The notes under the pieces were generated by a model. It saw only the letters and a program-made list of their open reading frames with translations. It did not search any database and was not told the origin of the DNA. From contig BROG01000155.1 of assembly GCA_030159075.1 (NCBI GenBank), forward strand, positions 906,001 to 970,000: a stretch of 64,000 bases of DNA, written 5' to 3'. A program made the position numbers and the translations under genes. Every line of letters begins with the position of its first letter. The stretch's first letter is position 1. Origin of the DNA: Atrina japonica. Its lineage: Eukaryota > Mollusca > Bivalvia > Pterioida > Pinnidae. Shown here piece after piece: positions 24,226 to 36,930 of this stretch.

Positions 24226-25924
24226 TACAAATTTACATGAATGTAATATAATCGGATAGGTTTTGTCGGACAATACGAAACAAACAGTGAATTTAGCTTA
24301 TTGACTTAAATTCCGTACTAGTAACTGCAGGAGGACCTATTCTCGGACAGTAGTAGTATTTATGCTGAGTTATTTTAAAACAAAACTTTAACTTTAGTAT
24401 TACGTGTACAATATGTTCAACCACAGGTCCGTTGTCGCTTCAGGTTTATGAGTATATATATATATATATCTGTGTGTGTGTGTGTGGCATTTCCTATTTC
24501 CTGCAGGTAAGCATTAAATACAATCGTGTTAATTTACGTATACGTAGTGGAATCGACCCAGTAAAATATAACAACAAATTTTAAATGGAGTAAAGATTTA
24601 AAGAAACAAAAACAAAAACAAAAATAATTTATATAATAAAAATAGAAAAATTCGGTGTTGCTGTTCTGAAATATACGGTACCGTCATTTACAGGATCAAC
24701 ATGGGAACTTATGTTTCAAAATTCAAATATATTAATGAAGGAACGCAGAAACTTAACTCTAAAGCAATGTTTTGTAGACATTTGATAACACATTAACAAA
24801 ATTGAATCAGTTGGAACACTAGTTTCAAACAAACGTATAATATCGTGTTAATTATGCGACTTATAAAAAAATTCAAAATGATTTTCGCTTTACATACTGA
24901 AATATATGCTAGATATTAAAAATAAAAGTAAACCTAATATAAGTGATACAAGACATAGACTTGATTTGAACATTTACGGGATACTTAGGCTTGTTATATA
25001 CGGTATTGCGTCGGAATGAAGGTATTGTTAGCACTAATGATGTGATGAGCTGCTTGTTTTCGTTCAAATAAAATGGATGTTAAAAATGAAACGAAATTAA
25101 ACACGATAGATAAGGTAAACATATATTTAACCCTTTCACCCCTTATTATCTGAGCGGTATGCTATTTTCTAAGACCAAATTATTATGGCTTGTAGGGTTG
25201 AAAGGGTTCAGATGAAACGTGTAAACGTACCCGTATCAATGAAATTGTTTACTACGAGAAATAATTTCAAAAGCACATAACACATGCTCTAGAATCACAA
25301 TTATAGGAACTTCAAACAAATAACTAAAACGGTATATTATTACTTTAAAAATCAAGATTTTCGTGACAAGACTTCAAACTTCATTTTCTTTAGCCGTTTG
25401 TGTTAGAAATGTATATAATTGTTTTAATGAGGCAGAATATATCTCTGCTAGACTAGATAAAACTTTTTTGTATGTCGAATGAAAACATCAACACAAAATT
25501 GTCAAGTAGCAAGTAATCAGATATTCGCATTTTGTCCGACTTCTGATTTTTAGACACATTTATTTTGGATTTTGTATTATTATGACGCAAATGATAATTA
25601 AGCACATATGCCGGTAATTGAACGTGTACACTTAGAATGACTAAAGTACAATGGACAATGTCAAACGGATGTTGCTAATTGGAACATATGACGCAAATTA
25701 ACTAACAAAAGCTGTTCAAAGGTTATCAGATCATCTTCTGAAGTTTCCTCAACTAGAATATCATTAACGTACCACTATAACAAGAATGGAATAACAAGAT
25801 GAATATTAGGAGTAAACATCAGCATTATGAGTGTTTTTAAATGAACGTATACAGTAGATGATTAACAATTAACATGAAGTTAAAGAGGCAGTGACTGTTT
25901 TTATCAATTATATTTCTACTTTGA

Positions 25925-26138
25925 CTACTTGTACTTGATGTACAATACAAAATAAGAGCTATCCACAGCCATAAAAATCTTGCATTCCTATATATGTTAT
26001 GAACATAAAGTCAGGTCTAATGTGGTATGCATACAAATGCGTAAGGTTGAATAAATCAAGCAAAAATATATAGGAATTTAAGAATGTTTATGCCTGTGTG
26101 TATCTCTTTTTGTTATTGTATATCAATCTAAGTATTTA
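25925..26138. repeat. Palindromic element, family 1, copy 2
   Basis: ATTCCTATATAT at left and ATATATAGGAATTTAAGAAT at right; outer ends TACTTGTACTTGATGTACAA and TTGTATATCAATCTAAGTA. Confidence 0.7.
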
Positions 26139-26690
26139 AAAAGAAAACATTATAGCTAATACAATCGCATATCCCGTGTCCCATTCCCTCCTGAACAATG
26201 TGACTGGAAACGCAGCTGCAACATTTTCCGTTAATAATTTTGGGCCATATTGAAACTCTGGCAAATCCGGAGGATGTCTTCGCAACATTCATGTTAGACA
26301 CGTCCGTCGTTCATTAGTATCAGTTTATATATTTCAGGATCTTTGTGGTCACTGACTAAATATCCCATCAACAAAAGGTTGCCTCTAGAGTTTTTTAAAG
26401 AGATCAAAGCAATCATCTAAATATCAAAATGGCAATACCATAGTACTGGGAGAATGTAGAGAGGGATGCCAGATTTTGTAGATATTTGTTCATGAGTTAT
26501 ACCTCCTATATATCTGAGTTTTCGACTGCGGACAAATTCGTTTTTTGAGTCTAAATGACGGGGGATTTTTATTCACCAATGGCAGCAGATACCAACACTG
26601 ATATAGACAGGGTTGCCTAATTTTGTCGACATTTAGTAAAAGAAAATTGTGTGATGTGTAAAATTCGAAAATTAATGAACGTATTATTTA

Positions 26691-27892
26691 AGCGGTGTAA
26701 ATCAGATGTGGATACTTAAAAATTCTAAACAGCTTTTAAAAAATTTGAAGGCACAAAATTTTTTCGAATTCACAGTATCAAAACGTATGATTTCTCAACT
26801 CTTTACACTACTATTCCACATAAAAAATTAAACATTAGACTTTTTAGCATCATAGACAACTGCTTTTTCACTAAAGGTGGTACCCGAAAATTTAATTATC
26901 TAGTGATTGGCTATCAGGATACTTATTTCGTCAAAGACCACTCTGATTCTACACATAAGTATACAGAAGTTGATATAAAAAAACATGCTGGAATTTCTAA
27001 TAGACAATATATTTGTAATGTTCGAAGACGTGGTCTTTCAACAAACTGTCGGCATTCCTATGGGAACCAATTGTGCTCCTTTATTGGCCGACCTGTTCCT
27101 TTATTCATACGAAGCAGACTTCATTCAGAAACTGCTGAATCAAAAGAAGAAAAAGTTAGCGGTGTCCTTTAATTTGACATTTAGATATATCGACGACGTT
27201 TTGTCAATTAATAATGACAATTTTTATACATATGTCAATGCGATATATCCCAGCGAACTAGAAATTAAAGATACAACAGAATCAAGTACACACGCTTCAT
27301 ACTTAGACATTTTACTTAATATAAACACAGACGGGAAATTAGCAACTAAGCTATACGATAAACGCGACGATTTCGGCTTTCCCATCGTAAATTTTCCACA
27401 TTTAAGTAGTAATATCCCCTCAGTCACCTGCATATGGAGTTTATATTTCACAAATGATCCGATATGCCAGGGCGTGCACAACATATGAAGATTTCATATA
27501 CAGAGGTAAACTACTCACTGACAAATTATTGACACAGGGATATCGAAAACCGCGTTTAATGTCAACGTTCCGCAAATTTTATGGTCGGTATAATAGTCTT
27601 GTTTGCGACTACTCTGTTTCACTAAGTGAAATGTTGAGTTGCCTTTTCGTTGGCGGTTATTGAGACGTCTGTACCAATTGTGACGAGGATACACTCCTCA
27701 CGTGTTTCATTGGACTTGACTGTGGACTCACGGCGGGTGTGACCGGTCGACAGGGGATGCTTACTCCTCCATGGCACCTGATCCCACCTCTTGGTTTCCA
27801 GAGGTCCGTGTTTGTCCATTTTTTACCGGATTTGTATCTATGTCCTGGACATTCTATTGATTTATACTTTGGTATCTGAGATTTTTATATAT
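26691..27892 (+). mobile_element. Penelope-like element, 5'-truncated leading copy (pseudo-LTR)
   Basis: Starts abruptly at GCGGTGTAAATCAGATGTGG and runs to GAGATTTTTATATA. It equals 30003-31204 of the full copy downstream with few differences; the last 350 bp are essentially identical. It encodes the reverse transcriptase from just before motif A to the C terminus (QQTVGIPMGTNCAP, RYIDDVLS). Frameshifts are seen near 26750, 26976 and 27416. A truncated copy directly in front of a longer one, head to tail, is the usual layout of Penelope-like insertions. Confidence 0.85.
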
Positions 27893-28188
27893 TTTTACCA
27901 CCGAGTATGTTTCACTGCTGGTGGACATATTGTCCCCGAGGATACTTGTCACTCGGTACATATACATTTAATGGATAAAGAAGTACCAAAAAATTGCATA
28001 CTGGATGACACGGCGCCCAGTATAAAAAGGTGTCCTTCTGTGAAGTCTATCGGGAGCACAGACTCGCAGAAATTGTTTGGTGCTCCTCGGGTTGTCCTTC
28101 GGGACATTAAAAATTTAACATTTGTACAGTCCAAAGACGACCAGTTATGGTATAAACATAATAACGCTTATATGTTCCAATAAAAAAT

Positions 28189-29004
28189 TGTCAGATTCCA
28201 CTTGACGACATTTTTGATAGTTCATTTTCAAATAATATACCAACAATTTCTAAATGTTCTGTCAAAAATTGTAAAACATGTCATATATTAATAACTGTTC
28301 AAGTGTTCACTAGCAATCTGACAAATAAGCATTACAACACCAGAAGCTGGGATCATCTAGACTGCAAATCATCCAACGTTGTTTACGGCATTGAGTGTAC
28401 CTTGTGTGCTTTGATTTATGTTGGCGAAACTAAGGGGCCCTTAAATAAAAGAGTATCTGGCCATCGATTCGAAATTAATAATGGGGGTAACCAGATACTC
28501 TATCGACATTTCAACTCTCCTGACCATTCCATCTTGTCTATGAGAGTGCGCATAATTGAAAAAATATACCACTGGACCAACAATCCCACCTTGAGTACCC
28601 CCTTCCGTAGACAACGTGAAGAATTTTGGATTAAACAACTTGGCACTGCATATCCCTATGGATGTAACGATAATATCCAAAGTGTAGGCAATCTATCAAG
28701 CCCACTGTGTAATGGTGTTAATGTGATGGAACTTTTTAATTCTAACGTAAGACGTAAACGAAGTCGCGGACATCGTTCATACAACCGACCCTACATACAT
28801 GATGTCACTTTTTCATCTCTTTTACCTTACGTTAACAAAAAAAATGGGTCTTCATCACATCCGCAGCAAACTTTATTCTGTTCCTTTTACAAATCTCAAT
28901 ACACTTTTTCAAGAAGCAAGAATGAACCCCTACACGGATTCTTCAACCCCAGAATACATACTGAACTCCATTATAATGGACATCGCTTATCACAGGCTGT
29001 TTAA
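28189..29004 (+). pseudogene. GIY-YIG endonuclease part of the Penelope-like element
   Basis: The frame is open from 28189 and covers KCSVKNCKTC (a CxxC-type metal-binding look), then VVYGIECTLCALIYVGETKG, with YGI at 28384 and YVG at 28423. Next come NKRVSGHR (the conserved Arg) and RRQREEFWIKQL (candidate catalytic Glu). Together these are the GIY-YIG nuclease landmarks. The last 50 or so residues to 29004 are out of phase with the next segment (28799-29431), so a frameshift falls around 28850. This domain would nick the target DNA for reverse transcription. Confidence 0.75.
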
Positions 29005-29431
29005 GCCTGCACGCGTTACAAACGATGACTGTTCTAAACAGAAACGTCTTTTCCTTAAACTTAAATTTACAAATAAAGGCATAGACGCTTTAAACATTGG
29101 CAATGTTCTAAATCACAAAAAAGTTCAGTCCTGTATTCCGCCATATTTTAAACTGAAGAGCACGCCTTGCATTTCGTATAGCTATACACCTAGCATCGCA
29201 TCCAAGCTATTCAATTACAAACAGGTTTTGCAGTGCCTAGACATCAACCATCTTCTACACAACACTGTCACATGTTCATGTGCTTCATCTCCTTTCAAAT
29301 ACAATACTATCGGTCATGTCATTACCGGCGACGTTTCTATTGTTGAAAATGAAAGCCTCAAAAATCTTATTTTAAGGGGCCCTAAATACCGGGAAGCCCG
29401 TTCTTTTATTGGCGTCAGAATTTCAGTTTAG
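28799..29431 (+). pseudogene. Linker region of the Penelope-like protein
   Basis: From about 28850 the frame carries the segment between nuclease and RT (HHIRSKLYSVPF, RLFKPARVTNDDCSKQKR, YTPSIASKLFNYKQVLQ, TGDVSIVENESLKNLI). It ends at a stop after RSFIGVRISV, where one base appears missing: the next frame continues with NFSLVMDSVEDYARRWAKHE. The same region is found reversed at 40519-40830. Confidence 0.65.
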
Positions 29432-29783
29432 TTATGGATTCTGTCGAAGATTATGCCAGACGATGGGCCAAACATGAAGACGTAGAACCAGACACTTTGT
29501 CTGAATGGCTGAAAGCCATACGATGGTTGATAAAATATCGTATTCGAAAACTTAAAGGGACTATGACTCTGTATTTAATGATCCAGAAGTAGTAACTGAA
29601 CTGGATAGGTTACATGACCAATATGTACTGGTACCAGCAGACAAAGTCTCAAATAATATAGTTTTTATTTGTAAGGCACATTACTATAATTGTTTATTAG
29701 AAGAACTTGGGTTTAATACGAATTCTGGAAATCCTACATACACACGTAGCTCACTTTCAAAGGACGAGATCCTTCAAAATCAC

Positions 29784-30632
29784 GTGTCCGTATTACACTC
29801 ATTTGATATACCTACAACGGAGACCGATTTCGAGCTACCACATTTATACTGGATACCTAAACTTCATAAAAACCCATATAAGCAAAGATACATAGCAGGA
29901 TCCAGCAAATGTTCTACCAAACCTTTATCTTTACTCCTTACCAAGATATTGACAGCTGTTAAGGAGAAACTTCAAAAATACTGTACAGTTGCTTATTCCA
30001 GAAGCGGTGTAAATCAGATGTGGATACTTAAAAATTCTAAACAGCTTTTAGAAAATTTGAAGGCACACAAATTTTCTCGAATTCACATTATCAAAACTTA
30101 TGATTTCTCAACTCTTTACACTACTATTCCACATAAAAAATTAAAAGAAAAACTTTTTAGCATCATAGACAACTGCTTTTTCACTAAAGGTGGTACCCGA
30201 AAATTTAAATATCTAGTGATTGGCTATCAGGATACTTATTTCGTCAAACACCACTCTGATTCTACACATAAGTATACAGAAGTCGATATAAAAAACATGC
30301 TGGAATTTCTAATAGACAATATATTTGTAATGTTCGGAGACGTGGTCTTTCAACAAACTGTCGGCATTCCTATGGGAACCAATTGTGCTCCTTTATTGGC
30401 CGACCTGTTCCTTTATTCATACGAAGAAGACTTCATTCAGAAACTGCTGAATCAAAAGAAGAAAAAGTTAGCGGTGTCCTTTAATTTGACATTTAGATAT
30501 ATCGACGACGTTTTGTCAATTAATAATGACAATTTTCATACATATGTCAATGCGATATATCCCAGCGAACTAGAAATTAAAAGATACAACAGAATCAAGT
30601 ACACACGCTTCATACTTAGACATTTTACTTAA
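29784..30632 (+). pseudogene. Reverse transcriptase core of the Penelope-like element
   Basis: In this 282-residue frame: LYWIPKLHKNPYKQRYIAGS (residues 21-40, RT motifs 1-2), YDFSTLYTTIPH (106-117, motif A with Asp107), QTVGIPMGTNCAPLLADLF (191-209, motif B) and RYIDDVLS (238-245, motif C). The catalytic aspartates are intact. An extra A near 30576 ends the frame early; the shadow of the rest is at 30766-30975. Penelope-type RT related to telomerase. Confidence 0.8.
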
Positions 30633-30765
30633 TATAAACACAGACGGGAAATTAGCAACTAAGCTATACGATAAACGCAACAATTTCGGCTTTCCCATCG
30701 TAAATTTTCCACATTTAAATAGTAATATCCCTCAGTCACCTGCATATGGAGTTTATATTTCACAA

Positions 30766-30962
30766 ATGATCCGATATGCCAGGGCGTGCACAACATATGA
30801 AGATTTCATATACAGAGGTAAACTACTCACTGACAAATTATTGACACAGGGATATCGAAAACCGCGTTTAATGTCAACGTTCCGCAAATTTTATGGTCGG
30901 TATAATAGTCTTGTTTGCGACTACTCTGTTTCACTAAGTGAAATGTTGAGTTGCCTTTTCGT
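30766..30962 (+). pseudogene. C-terminal region of Penelope-like RT
   Basis: MIRYARACTTYEDFIYRGK, then KFYGRYNSLVCDYSVSLSEM. The nucleotide sequence is the same as at 27454-27650 and is in a different frame from the RT core. Confidence 0.7.
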
Positions 30963-31394
30963 TGGCGGTTATTGAGACGTCTGTACCAATTGTGACGAGG
31001 ATACACTCCTCACGTGTTTCATTGGACTTGACTGTGGACTCACGGCGGGTGTGACCGGTCGACAGGGGATGCTTACTCCTCCATGGCACCTGATCCCACC
31101 TCTTGGTTTCCAGAGGTCCGTGTTTGTCCATTTTTACCGGATTTGTATCTATGTCCTGGACATCCTATTGATTTATGCTTTGGTATCTGAGATTTTTATA
31201 TATTTGACAGTCTTACTTTTTATTTAATACTGTTATCATTGTCATTCACTTGTATATTTACTACAATTTCCGCTAACCTTTGCTTTTGTTATAATAGAAT
31301 TTTACTTTACATTTTGTATTCTATTTCATTAAGAGATAAGATTTTGTCAGTGGTTGTATGGATAGTATGATACGCCAAAATTACACAGATAAAT

Positions 31395-31510
31395 GTGTTA
31401 AACCTAGCATTTCTCAGTACAATCTAGTTTTTCTAGTTAAAATGTTTTTTTTCTCCAGTTAATGTGAGTTTCGAGAAATACTAGGTTTAACTCGTTAATG
31501 TAATTGTGGC
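31395..31510. repeat. Inverted-repeat relic with ACTAGGTTTAAC motif
   Basis: GTTAAACCTAG..TTTCTC and GAGAAATACTAGGTTTAAC are inverse. The ACTAGGTTTAACT / GGAGAAAAAC motif recurs at 31830-32060, 36150-36330 and 38670-38745. Confidence 0.55.
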
Positions 31511-31529
31511 ATCCCAGTTTGATTTGATA

Positions 31530-31830
31530 TATAAAAATCTCAGATTCCAAAGTATAAATTTATAGGCTTTCTAGAATATAGAAAAGAATCTGGTAAAAAT
31601 GAACAAACACGGACCTCTGGAAATCAAGAGATGGGGTCAGGTGTCATGGAGGAGTAGGCAATCACTGTTGACCGGTCACACCCGCCGTGAGTCCACAGTC
31701 AAATCCAAATGAAATACACGAGGAACAAATCCTCGTCAAAATTGGTACAGGCGTCTCAACATAACATAGAGGAATCGCAAAGACTATTATACCGACCGTG
31801 AAATTTGCGGAATTTTGACATCAAATTAAG
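31530..31830 (-). mobile_element. Penelope-like element, 3' fragment, reverse
   Basis: The reverse complement corresponds to the last 300 bp of the element plus the end of the RT C-terminal coding region (AAATTTCACGGTCGGTATAA). More diverged than the 27-31 kb copies. Confidence 0.75.
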
Positions 31831-32064
31831 AAAAAGTAGGTTTAACCTTGCCAAAATACCAACAATACACATCAATGTGATTTTTCTTAAGTTAAACTTT
31901 GTTTTAATTAATTAAACTATGTTTTTCCCGGGAACTAATTTTTGTGATATTGACGCAGGTAAACTTAGTTTTTCTCCAATTAATGTGAGTTACTGAGAAA
32001 AAACCAGGTTTTACTAAAACAAAACTAGGTCTTTTATAGCAAGCCAAAATCACAATAATGGGTT

Positions 32065-33140
32065 AATCAATATTATTGATAATTTTCCCTATTTTTTCTT
32101 TATAGCTATTTCGACCCTGGCCTATGAAACATGTTTTTAAATTTTGGATTATCGATGGATACATGTTCAAAATGTAATGTGTCTATATATACTTAAAGAG
32201 CACATTGAGTACAATTAAAAATTCCGCTATTTAAAAAAATGCATTCTAAAAACAAGGTCCAAAACTCGATCAAAATCAGTGCATACAATCTCGAGTTTTT
32301 ACAACCTAATTAAAATTACAGTCAAACCTGGACAAGCTATCTTGTGATGTCATATTGTAGAGGAACGTGAATCAAGATTTGTCAGTTTGTGACATAAGTT
32401 TTCTTCCAAATATTCCATACATTCTATGAGATTTAAGTTCTAACACTATCTTTATCCCACCCCCTGGTGAAATACCCAAGGGATAGATAAAAAAGATTTG
32501 CCTATGGTATTGCAAGGATCTTGCTGGTTCCTCGGGTAGCTCATTTTCTCTCCAATACTCGGAAAGGATTATTCGACATATTGATCCAAACATTAGATGA
32601 ATCCTCATTCATGGTTTTTTGTTCAGATTGTGACAAGTAGAATGTACCTATATCCAATTATAAAGGAAAACATATACATGTGTAATAAATATGTTCACAT
32701 TCACCATATTAAGATATTTATACAAAAATATCTGCTACTGAAATATTACAATGTCCTGGGACTTTAGGGAACTTCAAACTAAATAGTCTCCCAGTAACTC
32801 AATGGTTGGCTGGTCTAGAAAGTTCTTCATATGACGTCATACAAAGATGCATATTCATTTATAACATCACACAGATATTTTTCAATCAGTTATATCCTGT
32901 ACTTTATCCATCGATCTTGAAGGATCCAAGATGAGAAAGATAATGTTGAAAATAAGGTATCCGTACATCATTATCTTGCTTGTCAATATGAAAATTGTTA
33001 TATGTACATATAACGATTGTATGCTTTCTAGAACGTATTTGTTGTCAATGTGGATATCGTTTGTGCGATAGATAAATATCCATGTCGCTTATGCAGGTGC
33101 CATTCTGTTTATGTCACCCAAACGGTATCCAATAAATACA
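32065..33140. other. Intergenic, no recognised feature
   Basis: AT-rich; no gene, RNA or repeat boundary recognised. Confidence 0.5.
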
Positions 33141-33144
33141 CTAA

Positions 33145-33800
33145 CAAGAGGTCCAATGGGCATTAACGGTCACATAAGAAAAAAGTCCTTTCTAGTTTGG
33201 TTAAAATTAATTTACTGGTTCTTGAGATGAAGTCGAAAATGTCCAAGATTTGACAATAAACATATATTTTCTGTTTACTTAGGTGTCTTTGACATTGACC
33301 TTTGACCTCATGACATTGACATTTTGTCACAATGATCCTTAAATAATACCTAACAACTTTCTCATATATCTTTGTATACAAAAAGGTCAATCAGTATTGA
33401 GTTATTAAGCTATTTGCATACAACTATACCCTATGTTGTTCAAACGCTAGCGCCCCTTAGTAGACTGTTTAACGACAGATTTCATTTCCAATTACAAACT
33501 TTGTAGATATTGACTAAACAATTATGTATACAAAATCTGAAAGTCATTTGATCACTGGCTCATGAGAGGAAAATTTTTAAAGATGTACCAAATTTTGGTC
33601 CTTTTTGGTCCGTTTTGATGTCTCTATGGGTTCTATCCTTTTTTCATTTCACAAACTTTATGCGGCTTTACATGGGGATATTATATGCCAAATTTAGTTA
33701 AAATTGGCCCACTGGATCTTGAGGAAAAAACCGGATATGTGTAAATGTTAACGATGCACGACGCATGAAGGACGACAACAGATAAAAGGTGATCACAATA
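33145..33800 (+). repeat. Dispersed repeat, about 650 bp, second copy
   Basis: Diverged relative of 1129-1753, from AAGAGGTCCAATGGGC to the GATGCACGACGC..GGACGACAACAG end, in the same orientation. Confidence 0.6.
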
Positions 33801-34045
33801 GGTAAACAACTAACAAGTGTTTATTTTTTTTTAATACAGACAAATCTAAATATATGCTACACATTCAGATATAACTATACATAGTATGTTAGATGTCCAC
33901 TATGAATTTATTTTCAAACGCTCCTCTTTCGACATTTTCCTTACTATAGACACAGACAGGAAATTATGAATCTTCTTTACCGACCCATTTGCTGAGGAGA
34001 ACAATTTCCACCATTTAAATGAATTTCTTTGTTTACTACCAACAG

Positions 34046-34133
34046 TGGAAGGTGGATTCTCAAACTGGTCGCATGGTCAAGTTGTAGTGTTTTTTTGTGG
34101 AAATGGTACAATGTCACGAAGTCGAAAGTTCTA
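34046..34133 (+). pseudogene. Orphan TSP1 pseudoexon
   Basis: After an intact-looking acceptor (CCAACAG) it reads VEGGFSNW. A one-base loss in the WNAW region then shifts the frame, and the sequence stops matching after ATGTCACGAAGTCGAA. The remaining nucleotides match gene B and gene C exons well. There is no partner exon within several kb. A relic of a lost family member or of an exon captured by duplication. Confidence 0.75.
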
Positions 34134-34139
34134 AGTCAT

Positions 34140-35580
34140 GTTATGGACAGTATCTAAAATAAAAAATAAATACACTGGCATATTAAGAATTTATAATTTC
34201 TATTTCAAGTGACACGGTTAATGTTTATAGAATATTGTTGATGTAGTTGTTATAAATGAAAAATAAAATGCAATGTTTTGCTGTGAACGTACGATGGCAT
34301 AAAGCAAGCTGCCATCGATATGCGATAATCTGATTAGTTATGTGGTGTGATAATTAATTGCGTTATATTGACAAAACGACTTAATTTTGACGACATATTC
34401 ACATAAATTATGTCGACATAACATATTTTTCTCAACATGTCAACATATTAATATGGATTAGATCGACATAATGTAACCAAATTATATCACCATCTTGACA
34501 AAAAGTGTTTTTTATGACACTATGTTTTGGGCAGTAAAACGGTCACGGTTTTGAGAATCATCACATTATGTCGCCATGTTGACATTCTGTAGTGATATAA
34601 GTACTTACGTCGTTTATTTATTGTGCAAAAGTCAGTTTTACAAGTTTATTTAAATGCATGAAAAAATGAATATTTATTTTATATTATCATCAATTCTGGA
34701 ATCCAGAAAAAAGACTTCTCAGATTTTTAAAATTTGGCCTATCGAAATTTTCAGTACCCCACCTTTAGCTCGAAATCGTGGATCCAATCAGCCTTCATAA
34801 ATAGCAATACTATAATGATTATAACTTTTTTGCTTATGCATTTGGTCAAGCAAATCTGTCTCTTTGGAATATACATGAATATGAGATAGAGTATCACATA
34901 AAATGGGTATGTAAAGTTTTTCACCTACGATATATCATATCGCTTTAAGTCTTTATAAAGTGGTTGTAAGTTTGGTCCTAAGACCAGAAGTCGTAAGTCC
35001 TAAGTCTCAAGTGATTGATCTTTAGACAAAACGTAGGACCGTTTTATCAACGATACCCTAGGCCAGATCTTAATGTATACAGTATTCGCACATTCTGAAA
35101 TAATATCTCGATATTTTATAAATATTTATACCTGCTACATTCACAGAGGTAAATTATAACACAAAAATAACTGAAAGTCTACACACTGTCATTGGGTAGT
35201 CATAAAAACCTGACGCGGCTCTTAAGCGTGGTCCTTAGACTAAGTCCAAGATGTAAAACCTTTCGTAAAACCGGTCCCAAATTCTTACAACTGGGGTTGA
35301 GATTTCTGAACAGATACAGTGTGATACATGTCATTTTCTTAATCCACCAGTTTCAGTTACAAGAGTATGTGAAAATGTTCTTCCACTTAAGTTGCAATAT
35401 GTTTACAGAGGACGACAAAAAGTAAACAACAAGCTGTTTATAAAAGTTACATCTTGAGGCTGTCTGTAGTGGATTAAGAATGATTGTTTGGATTGATCTA
35501 TTAATCTTTCTTTAACAATATAAATTATTTGACTATTTTTAAAGGGGTATTATCTGGGTCTACCAAAAATGATTATTTCG
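34140..35580. other. Intergenic, no recognised feature
   Basis: Only AT-rich sequence with short frames lacking recognisable motifs. Confidence 0.5.
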
Positions 35581-35587
35581 ATTTTTT

Positions 35588-35855
35588 CTACTTTAATTCT
35601 TGTACATGTTGTGCAATAACAAATAAGAGCTATACACAGGAATAAACAATATTATATTTCTTTATATTTTGTACAATAAGGTCAGGTCCAGTTTGGTATG
35701 CATATACAAATAGTAAGATTGAATTAATCAATTGCAAGTGAAAAGTGCCAACTTAGTTTCCTCAATCAATTTTCACAAAATATATAGGAATTTAAGAATT
35801 TTTATGAGTGTGTATATCTCTTTTGTGTTATTGTATATCAATCTAAGTAGTAAAA
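35588..35855. repeat. Palindromic element, family 1, copy 3
   Basis: TTCACAAAATATATAGGAAT, TTAAGAATTTTTATG and TTGTATATCAATCTAAGTAG at right; a weaker left arm with CTTGTACATGTTGTGCAATA. Confidence 0.7.
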
Positions 35856-36149
35856 AGGAAAGAAGTAAAAAAAAATAACAACAGCTAATGCCCATTAACA
35901 TTGATCTTTCTAACCACAATTCATATATCCCTAGTTACTCTATAATTACATCTCTTTACATTCAAAATAAATTTACAAAAGTCGGTATGAATTACTTTAG
36001 TATCAGGAGTAGAGTGAAAACACCAGATCCACAACAGGCTATACTACCAAGATATAGATCAAAGAGAGATAACATAGTTTTAAAATTTTAATCAACAAGA
36101 AAAGAATTTCATCTTAAAGCAAAGGCAGTGTTTCTATACCACCGAGGTG

Positions 36150-36345
36150 CCAATTGTCTACGAGGAAAAACTAGGATTAACTGGAGAAAAACTAGACTTA
36201 ACTCGGAACCTACATTACCTGGAGAAAAACTAGGTTGAACAGAGAAAAACTAGGTTTAATTGGAGAACAATTAGGTTCAAATTGGAGAAAAGGTAGGTTT
36301 TACTGGCGAAAACTCATTTATGTGATTTTGACGTGCAATAGAATC
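36150..36345 (+). repeat. Short-period repeats of AAAAACTAGGTTTAACTGGAG type
   Basis: About seven imperfect copies of a 20-25 bp motif (GGAGAAAAACTAGGTTTAAC), some with substitutions. The same motif is present singly at 31.4, 32.0 and 38.7 kb. Confidence 0.75.
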
Positions 36346-36483
36346 TGAAACAATACTGTCATTCGCCAGTATTGTTTCAATGTGCTAATTTCCTCGTTAC
36401 TATGTAGCAATAGAAGCTATGCTTTCAAATGGCATACACGGAAAAGTCGTTGTAACATCTGTTTGCTTCGCGTTATTTATGAC

Positions 36484-36930
36484 GTTTATATTTCACTAAT
36501 GATCCGATATGTCAGGACGTGTTCAACATATGAACATTTCATATACAGAGGTAAACTACTCACTGACAAATCATTGACACAGGGATATCGAAAACCGCGT
36601 TTGATGTCAACGTTCCGCAAATTTTACGGTCGGTATAATATTCTTGTTTGCGATTACTCTGGTTCAAGTGAAATGTTGAGTTACCTGTTCGTTGGCGGGT
36701 GTGGAGACGTCTATACCAATTGTGACGAGGATTCGTCCCTCACGTATTTCATTTTAATTTGACTGCAGACTCACAGCGGGTGTGACCGGTCGACAAAGGA
36801 TGCTTACTCCTCCATGGCACCTGATTCCACTGCTTGATTTCAAGAGGTCCGTGTTTGTCCTTTTTACCAGATTTGTACCTATATCCTGGACATCCTAATG
36901 ATTTATATTTTGGTTACTGAGATTTTTTAC
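36484..36930 (+). mobile_element. Penelope-like element, 5'-truncated copy
   Basis: Begins in the RT C-terminal region (MIRYVRTCSTYEHFIYRGK) and continues through the complete 3' end to GAGATTTTTTACA. Frame open from 36511 to beyond 36700. Typical 5' truncation. Confidence 0.8.

Larger units (their letters stand above)
22570..26160. repeat. Diverged segmental duplication, copy 2 of the gene B 5' flank
   Basis: Collinear with 9305-13400 (see that entry), but without the large TA-rich array. In copy 1 the next things downstream are the promoter and signal exon of gene B; here the corresponding position runs into a Penelope-like element at 26691, with no signal exon visible. Confidence 0.55.
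27897..31205 (+). mobile_element. Penelope-like retroelement, long copy, GIY-YIG before RT
   Basis: Domain order is a 5' leader with CTGCTGGTGGAC and GTCCCCGAGG (27920-27945), an N-terminal stretch (27970-28183), a GIY-YIG nuclease (about 28384-28640), a linker (to 29430), reverse transcriptase (29784-30632), a C-terminal region (30766-30962), and the 3' end. Classic Penelope elements carry GIY-YIG after the RT. An upstream GIY-YIG is the permuted order described for Naiad-type elements in invertebrates. At least five frameshifts (near 28182, 28850, 29410, 29570 and 30576) make this copy non-coding. Confidence 0.8.

Noticed and set aside
26985..27488. Host telomerase or LINE reverse transcriptase
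   Set aside because: The RT motifs, the GIY-YIG partner and the tandem 3'-end copies fit a Penelope-like element. No LINE endonuclease or telomerase N-terminal domain is seen.
27720..27800. Hammerhead ribozyme in the Penelope-like 3' end
   Set aside because: CCTGATCCC there resembles the first core box, but no GAAA box or pairing stems follow.
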